The notes under the pieces are model-generated. The model worked only from the letters and a program-made list of their open reading frames with translations. It searched no databases and was not told the origin of the DNA. From Akkermansia muciniphila (GTDB lineage: Bacteria > Verrucomicrobiota > Verrucomicrobiia > Verrucomicrobiales > Akkermansiaceae), in NCBI GenBank assembly GCA_943324575.2, contig CALPMD020000084.1, forward strand, positions 1 through 6,034: 6,034 nt of DNA, written 5' to 3'. The stretch's first letter is position 1, and each line of letters starts with the position of its first letter. This document shows positions 1 through 6,034 of this stretch, in pieces. The translations under genes and the position numbers were made by a program.

Positions 1-503
1 GCCCCTTCGACGGTTTGCTCCGAGAACACGACCTTCTGCATGGAGTTTTCCACGGCATTCCAAGGGCCGCCACTCGTGCTCCAGCCCGGGCAGTTATGGG
101 TTCCGAAAAGGATCCCCTGGCGCTTCGCCTCCGTGTTGGCGTAGGTCAATAAGTCCCACCATTTATCGCCCATACAGGTGATGTTCAGCGGAGCCGTGGG
201 ATAAGCATTCATCATCAGAACACCGCCAATGCCCACATCGTGCATGGCCTCCAGATCCGCTCGGATCCCCTCCTTGGTCATGGTACCGCCAAGCCAGAAC
301 CAATAGAAACGGGGGCGCGCTTCCGGGGGCGGGATGGTGAATCCCGCCTTGAAATCGTCGGCAGAGCGCGCCAGTGGCGGGATCTTCCTTGGATTTGACA
401 TAACACCCTCTGCGCCAGATGCGTAGAGATTAAACTCGGCCGATACCCAGAGTGACAACAATCCCAAGGATAAGTGACCAAATCTCATTTTATATCTATT
501 CAT
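1..503 (-). CDS. GH106-type alpha-L-rhamnosidase-like protein, N-terminal part only
   Basis: An open frame begins at an ATG at 503 and stays open for 167 codons to the left edge, so the C-terminal part is missing. Residues 1 to about 30 look like a Sec signal peptide: a basic start (R3, K5, R7), a hydrophobic core around LSLGLLSLWV at 11-20, and small residues before AEG at 31-33. There is no lipobox cysteine. The mature part has FTIPPPEARPRFYWFWLGG (55-73), then MTKEGI, ADLEAM and GIGGVLMMNAY (91-101), and later GWSTSGGPW (140-148) and ENSMQKVV (152-159). From memory, this run of motifs is typical of the N-terminal region of GH106 alpha-L-rhamnosidases and related large exported hydrolases. 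GH106 enzymes remove terminal alpha-L-rhamnose with inversion. Catalytic residues lie outside the window, so activity cannot be judged. The gene starts 10 bases after the GH2 stop codon, so it is probably co-transcribed. A second in-frame ATG at 488 (Met6) is a plausible alternative start. The family call is fairly firm; the substrate is inferred. Confidence 0.82.
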   Translation of the reverse strand, partial: MNRYKMRFGHLSLGLLSLWVSAEFNLYASGAEGVMSNPRKIPPLARSADDFKAGFTIPPPEARPRFYWFWLGGTMTKEGIRADLEAMHDVGIGGVLMMNAYPTAPLNITCMGDKWWDLLTYANTEAKRQGILFGTHNCPGWSTSGGPWNAVENSMQKVVFSEQTVEG

Positions 504-513
504 CTTAAAATTT
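504..513 (-). other. Gene junction and translation start region before the GH106-type gene
   Basis: There are 10 bases (AAATTTTAAG on the gene strand) between TGA (514-516) and ATG (501-503). No Shine-Dalgarno motif or terminator is visible. Read from the stop codon, this junction and the following 12 bases resemble the junction at 3412-3433: 17 of 22 positions match without a gap. That alignment places the neighbour's ATG near the in-frame ATG at 488 rather than the one at 503. Confidence 0.5.
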
Positions 514-1161
514 TCATTTTGAATATAATTGGATCGTGACGGGTTTGAGTCCATCGGATTCTGCAGTGAGCACGATGTCACCCGGGGTGCGAGTGGTCTG
601 CACCAGCACCATGCATAAGCCATTGAAGGCCGAACGCTGCGAAGCCTTGTCCGGTTCGTGGCAGGAGGAGTCTCCATTGCCCACGCCGAGGATTTTTCCC
701 GGGCCATTGACTGAGAAGCGGACCATGTTGCCTGCCGTCGGAACGGTGCGTCCCTGAGCATCGACGATGCTCACTGCGACCCATGCCAGATCTGCGCCAT
801 CCGCGGTGAGAGCGGAACGATCCGGTGCAAGGGCGATCCCTGCCGCATCGCCAGTGGTTTCGCGCACGGTACTGAGCGTCTTGCCTTGGCTGGATCCCTT
901 GGCCTCCAGTTTTCCGGGAGCATAGGGGACCGGCCACTCCAGATGTCCGTTTCTTTCCATTTTTTTCTTACCAAGCGATTTTCCATTCAGGAATAGTTCC
1001 ACCTCATCGCAATTGCTGTGTACCCACACCGGGATTTCCTGACCTTCCTTGCCTGGCCAGTTCCAATGTGGAAAGACATGCAAGACGGGTTCGCTACCCC
1101 ACCAAGATTTGTAATACCAATACGAATCCTTGGGGAATCCGCAGGCGTCCATAATGCCGAA
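514..1161 (-). repeat. Conserved C-terminal block of the GH2 pair, copy A
   Basis: This 648-base block encodes residues 751-965 and the stop of the complete GH2. It aligns without gaps to 3434-4081. By hand count the last 208 residues differ at 20 positions (about 90% identity). The 500 bases 521-1020 differ from 3441-3940 at about 75 positions (about 85% identity). The longest exact match I found is 31 bases (795-825 against 3715-3745); another is 26 bases (992-1017 against 3912-3937). It is a direct repeat created by gene duplication, not a mobile element. Confidence 0.9.
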
Positions 1162-3411
1162 GGAGGAACTGATCGAAGGCTGAGTGGGTTGGCCGAATGG
1201 GGTCGGTTCACCTTTGTAGTCGAAGCCCGTCCATACGAAGTAGCCAGCCATCCATGGGCGATCGGCAACGGCCTTCCAACCCACCTCGCACGATTGATAC
1301 CAACCAGGGCCATTTTCGCTATAGTTGCTCAAGTAGCCTTTCTTTTCGTCGCCATACAATATCGGGCCTGCACCCATGGGATTTTTAAACGGGGTGCGGT
1401 CATAGAATCCACGGGTCGAGGTTTCACTGCAGGCCTCCGTGCCTAGGAATGGCTTGTTGGGGAAGGTTTCCCTTATCTTGTCGTATCTGGATGCGGTGTA
1501 ATTCACCCCAACGACATCCACGACGCCGCACAGACCTTTCTCCGACCAGCCATGGACGGCTGACGCAGTGGTGACGCGTGTGCCATCATGTTCCTGGAGC
1601 ATTTTAACAAATGCCCTGGCCAGACGGGCTCCGTCCTCGTTTTCGGTGACGTGAGCTTCTTCATTGCAGATCGACCAGATCACAATGCTGGGATGGTTGC
1701 GGTTGCGCTTCACTTGATTGATTTGGTCAGTCAAGTGATCAGCGGTCGCATTTCGGTTCACTTTGACGCTATAGCCGTCACTAAATTCGCGAAATTCATC
1801 CATGACGAGGATGCCGAGCCGATCGCAGGCGTCGTAGAACACGGGTGACATGGCGTTGTGGGAACAGCGAACCGCATTTCCGCCCATCGCCTTGAGTTGT
1901 TCCAAGCGCCAGACATGGAGGCGATCCGGCATGGCCACTCCGACGCCAGAGTGGCTTTCATGATTGCAGGTGCCCTTGATTTTCACCGGTGCACCGTTGA
2001 GGAGGAAGCCTAGCTTGGGGTCGAAGGCGACACTGCGGAAACCGAAGGTATGGGTCACCTGGTCGAGGACCTCGCCCTTGACCGAGATGGTGGTGCGGAC
2101 CGAATAGAGAGCTGGATGATCGCAGGACCATAACTTCACGGAGGGTAACTTCATCGAGACCTTTTGTTTCGTCTCGCCTAATCCTAAACGGACCCGCTCC
2201 GAGGTCCGTTGAACAGTCCTCTGATCGGCACCCAAGACCTCATGGACGATCTCGGCCTCAGTGGCATCGGCACTTTCATTCCGGAGTGTGGTGCCGATAT
2301 GGATTTCTGCCGGGGCTACGATCCCATCCTTGGCATCCGGAATGGTGGTGGTGAGGAAGATTCCCTCTGGCGCAACATGGATAGGCGCGGTGATCACCAA
2401 CCTAACGTGACGATAGATGCCGCCGCCATCATACCACCAGCCCTCGGCGTATCTCGGGTCGACGCGCACGGCGAGGGCGTTGTCCCCTGGCTTGACCAAC
2501 TTAGTGATATCAAAGCGGCAGGGCACATTGCCGCTGTTGTGCACGCCAAGTTCCTGACCATTGAGCCAATAACGGCTCGCGCGATAAACTCCATCAAATT
2601 CCAGCCAGAGGCGACTGCCAGGCGCGTAAGTCGGCACCACTAGTTTTTTCCGATACCACGCGATCTCACGCGCGTAGCCATCGGCGCCAATTTTGCCCAC
2701 AGGGCCTTCGACCACATAATCGTGAGGAACGGAGACAACCCTCCAGGCGCTATCATTGAACGCAGGGCTTGCCCAGGACGTCACTGGTGCTTCCGCTTGG
2801 TCCATATCCACCAACTCAACTGGCGAATCAAGGTAGGCTGCGTCCTTGGCCTCGATTAGCAAGGCAATGACATTGATTCCCTTAGGCTTCCAGACGCTGC
2901 TAATATCAACTGTAAACATCTCCGGCCGCCCCCCCCGGTGTTGCTTGAGCCTAATGCCATTGACGTAAATCGTGGCATCGCCCCCCGTTACGCCGACAAA
3001 CTCCAACATCGGACGGCTAGCGGCAACCCCTTTGATCTCTGTTCTGAACCAGGCATAGAACACAGAGCCCTTGGGCCCGAGGTTACCGCCCTCGCGCCAC
3101 TCTTCGCCCGTGGTGTCTTTGCCTCGGGAAATGTAGGATCCCACTGCCCACGCCCGGCCAGAAGTATCCAACCCTGGAGCGGAGACTTCTTGAGCCAGGG
3201 CCTCGCCGCGCGGATCAACGCGATAGCGCCAGCCACTGAGCTTGGTCCGACCAGGCAGCGGCGAGTCCCCTTTCTGGAAGCGCCAATCGTCATCCTGCGA
3301 TAGGACTTTCCTCGCTTCTGCGTTTGTTGCGGGCCCCTCCACTGCTTCGGAACTGCCCAGCTGCGCCATCAGCAATAAGGCAGTGATCCCGGACATCGAT
3401 AATTTCTTCAT
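514..3411 (-). CDS. Exported GH2 glycoside hydrolase, probable beta-galactosidase, complete
   Basis: This is a complete 965-residue protein with ATG at 3411 and TGA at 514-516. Residues 1-23 form a Sec signal peptide (KK, then a hydrophobic core ending SSEA) with no lipobox, so export to the periplasm or outside is likely. In order I see: a first GH2-like strand with DDDWRFQKGD (40-49); an extra jelly-roll-like module (about 60-208, AWFRTEIKG at 120-128, YVNG at 149-152); the usual sugar-binding domain (about 209-342, VPHDYVVEG at 228-236, GIYRHVRL at 331-338); an Ig-like domain (about 343-460); a TIM barrel (about 461-770); a DUF4982-like domain (about 773-840); and a Glyco_hydro2_C5-like domain (about 855-963). 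By family motif the acid/base is E584 in SICNEE and the nucleophile is E659 in GTEACSE. GH2 enzymes retain configuration and cleave terminal beta-glycosides. This layout is commonest in beta-galactosidases, but beta-glucuronidase or another GH2 activity is not excluded. It follows its paralogue by 22 bases with no clear Shine-Dalgarno. The residue before N583 is Cys rather than the usual Gly. Confidence 0.92.
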   Translation of the reverse strand: MKKLSMSGITALLLMAQLGSSEAVEGPATNAEARKVLSQDDDWRFQKGDSPLPGRTKLSGWRYRVDPRGEALAQEVSAPGLDTSGRAWAVGSYISRGKDTTGEEWREGGNLGPKGSVFYAWFRTEIKGVAASRPMLEFVGVTGGDATIYVNGIRLKQHRGGRPEMFTVDISSVWKPKGINVIALLIEAKDAAYLDSPVELVDMDQAEAPVTSWASPAFNDSAWRVVSVPHDYVVEGPVGKIGADGYAREIAWYRKKLVVPTYAPGSRLWLEFDGVYRASRYWLNGQELGVHNSGNVPCRFDITKLVKPGDNALAVRVDPRYAEGWWYDGGGIYRHVRLVITAPIHVAPEGIFLTTTIPDAKDGIVAPAEIHIGTTLRNESADATEAEIVHEVLGADQRTVQRTSERVRLGLGETKQKVSMKLPSVKLWSCDHPALYSVRTTISVKGEVLDQVTHTFGFRSVAFDPKLGFLLNGAPVKIKGTCNHESHSGVGVAMPDRLHVWRLEQLKAMGGNAVRCSHNAMSPVFYDACDRLGILVMDEFREFSDGYSVKVNRNATADHLTDQINQVKRNRNHPSIVIWSICNEEAHVTENEDGARLARAFVKMLQEHDGTRVTTASAVHGWSEKGLCGVVDVVGVNYTASRYDKIRETFPNKPFLGTEACSETSTRGFYDRTPFKNPMGAGPILYGDEKKGYLSNYSENGPGWYQSCEVGWKAVADRPWMAGYFVWTGFDYKGEPTPFGQPTQPSISSSFGIMDACGFPKDSYWYYKSWWGSEPVLHVFPHWNWPGKEGQEIPVWVHSNCDEVELFLNGKSLGKKKMERNGHLEWPVPYAPGKLEAKGSSQGKTLSTVRETTGDAAGIALAPDRSALTADGADLAWVAVSIVDAQGRTVPTAGNMVRFSVNGPGKILGVGNGDSSCHEPDKASQRSAFNGLCMVLVQTTRTPGDIVLTAESDGLKPVTIQLYSK

Positions 3412-3433
3412 ATTTCAATTCTTTTTAAAATTC
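3412..3433 (-). other. Gene junction and translation start region between the two GH2 genes
   Basis: There are 22 bases between TAA (3434-3436) and ATG (3409-3411). The strand read for the genes is AT-rich and contains AAAAAGAATTGAAAT just before the ATG. It has no GGAGG-like ribosome binding site, no hairpin-plus-T terminator, and too little room for a promoter. Co-transcription and leaderless-like or translationally coupled initiation are the likely explanations. Confidence 0.6.
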
Positions 3434-4081
3434 TTATTTGGAATTCAATTGGACCGTAACGGGTTTGAGTCCATCGGATTCCGCAGTGAGTACGATGTCA
3501 CCCGGCGTGCGCGTGGTCTGCACCAGCACCATGCAAAGGCCGTTGAAGGCGGAACGCTGCGATGCCTTGACTGATTCATGACAGGTGGGGTCCCCGTTGC
3601 CGACACCGAGCACTTTGCCTGGGCCCTTGACCGAGAAACGGACCATATTGCCTGCCGTTGGCACGACGCGTCCTTTATCATCTACGACGCTCACTCCTAC
3701 CCAGGCGAGATCTTCGCCATCCGCGGTGAGAGCGGAACGATCCGGCGCCAGAGCGATCCCTGCGGCAACTTCGGTAGTTTCACGCACCGCACTGAGCGGC
3801 TTGCCTTGGCTGGATCCCTTCGCCTCCAGTTTACCCGGGGCATAAGGCACCTGCCATTCCAGGTGCCCGTTTCTTTCCATCTTTTTCTTACCAAGAGACT
3901 TTCCATTCAAAAATAGTTCCACCTCATCGCAATTGCTATGAACCCAGACCGGGATCTCTTGCCCCTCCTTGCCCGGCCAGTTCCAATGAGGAAAGACATG
4001 TAGCACCGGCTCGCTGCTCCACCAGGATTTGTAATACCAATATGAATCCTTGGGAAATCCACAGAAATCCATGATGCCGAA
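3434..4081 (-). repeat. Conserved C-terminal block of the GH2 pair, copy B
   Basis: This is the partner of 514-1161, encoding the last 215 residues and stop of the upstream GH2. Many differences between the copies are at third codon positions, so the block has had time to collect silent changes and is not a fresh duplication. Matching continues weakly past the stop codon into the AT-rich junction. Confidence 0.9.
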
Positions 4082-6034
4082 CTGCGTACTGATCGCAGCT
4101 TGCCCCGGCATACTGAATGGCGTAGGCTCCCCTTGGTAGTCAAAGCCGGACCAGACGAATTCCCCCATCATCCAGGGACGCGATACCACGGCCTTCCATC
4201 CGGCTTCGCAGGTTGCCGACCAACCCATGCAACTTTCACTATAGGCACTCAATTGGCAGAGGGCTTCATTCCCGTAAAGAGTCGGTCCACCCATTTTATT
4301 TTTAAACGGCGTGCGGTCGTAGCAGCCGCGGGTTGCGATTTCACTGCAAGTTTCCGTTCCAACCATGGGTTTATCAGGGTATCGAGCGCGAATCTTGTCG
4401 TAATTGCGGATGCTGTAGTTGAACCCTACAATATCGACCGCGCCGGAAACTCCGACCTTGGTATAGGCATCGTCATCAGTGAGCCCCGGTCCGAGACTGC
4501 CGTTATTTGCGTAGGTAGTCGGGCGCGTTCCGTCCAAGGTATCGACCAGTTTTTTGACTGAGCGGGCAATCCGGCCCCCACTGGGCTTATTTTGATAGGC
4601 ACCCCCTTCATTGCCTATGCACCACATAATGATGCTCGGGTGATTCCGGTGGTTCTTCACCTGAATGGTCTGATTTTCCAGAGTATCAGTCGTCGTTTTA
4701 TCTGAAGCCAGCATGGTGCAGCCATCACCAAAACTGCGGAATTCATCCATCACGAGGATGCCCATCCGATCGCAGGCATCATAAAAGTCAGGATCAAACC
4801 CATAGTGAGCGCAACGGTACGCGTTACCGCCCATTTTTTTCAGTTGCTCAAGCCGCCATTCCGTCAGACGGCGAGGCATTGCATGTCCGACCCCGGCATG
4901 ATTCGGGCGGGAGCAGATCCCCTTGATCTTTACAACCTTTCCATTGAGCAGGAATCCACGGTTGGCATCAAAATCGATTTTGCGAATCCCGAAGGCGGTC
5001 AGCAGACGATCCACCGGTTGACCATCCACCTTGATGGTCGTGCGCAGCGTGTAGAGAACCGGATGCTCACAGGACCATAGCTTGGCTTTAGGAAGCTGCA
5101 GGCTCTGCTTCAAAGCCGTTTCGCCTTCCGCAAGCTTCTGCCTTTGTGTTGTGGACTTCACGACGTGGCCTTCGGCATCCATGACCTCATGAATCATTTC
5201 GGCATCCACCGCGGCTTTCCCGGTGTTGTTTACGGCTGAGGAAATATTGACGACCGCAGGCGCGGTGACCCCATCCTTCGGGTCAGGAATCGTCGAAGTC
5301 ACAAAGAGACTATCCGCCGCCACATGCACCGGGGCTACCACCACCATTCGCACGTGGCGATAGATTCCGGCGCCGTCAAAACCACTCTCTGAAATAATAG
5401 GGTTCACACTCACGACGAGAGAGTTCTCGCCGGGTTTAAGCGCATCGGTCACATCGATCCGATTCAGAACAAAGGCTCCCGGGTGAACATCAATGAGTTT
5501 TCCATTCATCCAATAGCGACTCATACGGTAAACCCCGTCGAACTCCAGCCAAACCCGGCTGCCCGGAGCCATCTCGGGCTTCGTCAGAACCTTCCGGTAA
5601 AGCGCCGGCGAACGGGTATAACCGTCCCCACCGCCGCGACTGACAATCTCCCCCTCAACGACATAGTCATGGGGAACGTCCAGAGTTCTCCAGTCGCTAT
5701 CGTTATAATCCGGGCTGATCGGGCTTGTAGCCGGAAATACGACCTTGTCCAAATCCACAAACTTCACATCGCCGATCGTCCCGCGGGCATCAAGCCCCTC
5801 AATCAATACGGCAACCGAGTTGGTGCCCTCGTTTTTCCAGACCTTGTCGAGGCCGACCGTGAAATCTTCCTCCTGTCCCTCATGGCGCGCCAGCTTGACC
5901 CCATTCACATAGACATGCGCGATACGCTGGACGCGTGAAAACTCCAAAACCGGCTTGGTGGCAGATTTTCCCGGCAATTCGGCACGGAACCAGGCCGTCA
6001 CGAAGGTGTCATCACGCTTCATATCGCCCACCGC
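3434..6034 (-). CDS. GH2 glycoside hydrolase, probable beta-galactosidase paralogue, N-terminus missing
   Basis: The frame ends with TAA at 3434-3436 and is open to the right edge, giving 866 visible residues. A GTG codon at 6031 and an ATG at 6022 are not credible starts: the frame continues upstream of both, and alignment with the neighbouring paralogue (AWFR here matches its residues 120-123) shows about 107 residues, including any signal peptide, lie outside. Numbering from the GTG codon: the tail of an extra jelly-roll-like module (1 to about 98, YVNG at 41-44); the GH2 sugar-binding domain (about 105-232, VPHDYVVEG at 119-127, GIYRHVRM at 222-229); an Ig-like domain (about 233-352); a TIM barrel (about 353-670); and DUF4982-like and Glyco_hydro2_C5-like domains (about 673-863). 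The predicted acid/base is E475 in CIGNEGG and the nucleophile E560 in GTETCSE, so it looks active. It differs from its paralogue near the pocket: SGF at 216-218 instead of WWY, CSRPNH at 373-378 instead of CNHESH, and a roughly 10-residue Asp-rich insertion before the nucleophile. A different substrate or linkage is plausible. Beta-galactosidase is the best guess, not proven. Confidence 0.9.
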   Translation of the reverse strand, partial: AVGDMKRDDTFVTAWFRAELPGKSATKPVLEFSRVQRIAHVYVNGVKLARHEGQEEDFTVGLDKVWKNEGTNSVAVLIEGLDARGTIGDVKFVDLDKVVFPATSPISPDYNDSDWRTLDVPHDYVVEGEIVSRGGGDGYTRSPALYRKVLTKPEMAPGSRVWLEFDGVYRMSRYWMNGKLIDVHPGAFVLNRIDVTDALKPGENSLVVSVNPIISESGFDGAGIYRHVRMVVVAPVHVAADSLFVTSTIPDPKDGVTAPAVVNISSAVNNTGKAAVDAEMIHEVMDAEGHVVKSTTQRQKLAEGETALKQSLQLPKAKLWSCEHPVLYTLRTTIKVDGQPVDRLLTAFGIRKIDFDANRGFLLNGKVVKIKGICSRPNHAGVGHAMPRRLTEWRLEQLKKMGGNAYRCAHYGFDPDFYDACDRMGILVMDEFRSFGDGCTMLASDKTTTDTLENQTIQVKNHRNHPSIIMWCIGNEGGAYQNKPSGGRIARSVKKLVDTLDGTRPTTYANNGSLGPGLTDDDAYTKVGVSGAVDIVGFNYSIRNYDKIRARYPDKPMVGTETCSEIATRGCYDRTPFKNKMGGPTLYGNEALCQLSAYSESCMGWSATCEAGWKAVVSRPWMMGEFVWSGFDYQGEPTPFSMPGQAAISTQFGIMDFCGFPKDSYWYYKSWWSSEPVLHVFPHWNWPGKEGQEIPVWVHSNCDEVELFLNGKSLGKKKMERNGHLEWQVPYAPGKLEAKGSSQGKPLSAVRETTEVAAGIALAPDRSALTADGEDLAWVGVSVVDDKGRVVPTAGNMVRFSVKGPGKVLGVGNGDPTCHESVKASQRSAFNGLCMVLVQTTRTPGDIVLTAESDGLKPVTVQLNSK

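Noticed and set aside
278..481. 67-residue minus-strand frame beginning MVTYPWD
   Set aside because: It lies wholly inside the GH106-type gene in another frame and has no domain-like content.
2209..2643. 144-residue + strand open frame
   Set aside because: It is antisense to the well-supported GH2 gene, with no recognisable motif. Other long + strand frames at 1018-1446, 4100-4561 and 5483-5938 are rejected for the same reason.
2929..2936. Frameshift at the eight-base homopolymer
   Set aside because: Domain-like sequence continues in the same frame on both sides and aligns with the paralogue, so no frame break is present.
3412..3433. Intrinsic terminator or promoter between the two GH2 genes
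   Set aside because: The gap is AT-rich but has no GC-rich stem, and 22 bases cannot hold a full promoter.
6022..6031. Start of the upstream GH2 at GTG 6031 or ATG 6022
   Set aside because: The frame is open to the window edge, and both codons fall inside a conserved domain; about 107 residues present in the paralogue would be missing.
514..6034. Firm beta-glucuronidase assignment for the GH2 pair
   Set aside because: The C-terminal domain layout fits DUF4982-containing beta-galactosidase-type GH2 enzymes better, and I did not recognise the glucuronidase NxK signature. GH2 specificity cannot be settled from sequence by eye.

Overview
The window holds three protein genes, all read on the minus strand, packed head to tail with 22-base and 10-base gaps. 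They are probably part of one operon for breaking down a plant or algal polysaccharide. In transcription order (right to left) they are: a large glycoside hydrolase family 2 (GH2) enzyme whose N-terminus lies beyond the right edge (3434-6034); a second, complete GH2 enzyme that is its paralogue (514-3411); and the first 167 codons of a GH106-type alpha-L-rhamnosidase-like protein that runs off the left edge (1-503). No stretch over 300 bases lacks a gene. I see no RNA gene, insertion sequence, CRISPR array, transporter, regulator or terminator.

The two GH2 proteins share one architecture: an extra jelly-roll-like module set into the N-terminal part, then the standard GH2 sugar-binding domain, immunoglobulin-like domain and TIM barrel, then two C-terminal beta domains resembling DUF4982 and Glyco_hydro2_C5. 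Both keep the two catalytic glutamates. Their last ~215 residues are about 90% identical without gaps, while the barrel and N-terminal domains are much more diverged. Several positions expected to line the sugar pocket also differ. This suggests a tandem duplication that kept or homogenised its C-terminal modules while the catalytic part moved toward a different substrate or linkage.

The organism cannot be named from this window. Exported multi-domain GH2 enzymes beside a GH106-type enzyme, moderately GC-rich coding sequence, AT-rich gene junctions and no clear Shine-Dalgarno motifs would fit Verrucomicrobiota or a relative in the PVC group. Bacteroidota are a less likely alternative, and no SusC/SusD pair is visible. 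The likely combined job is exo-type removal of beta-linked sugars (galactose is the first guess) and alpha-L-rhamnose from a rhamnose-containing glycan such as a rhamnogalacturonan or an exopolysaccharide. The glycan itself is inferred from gene content only.
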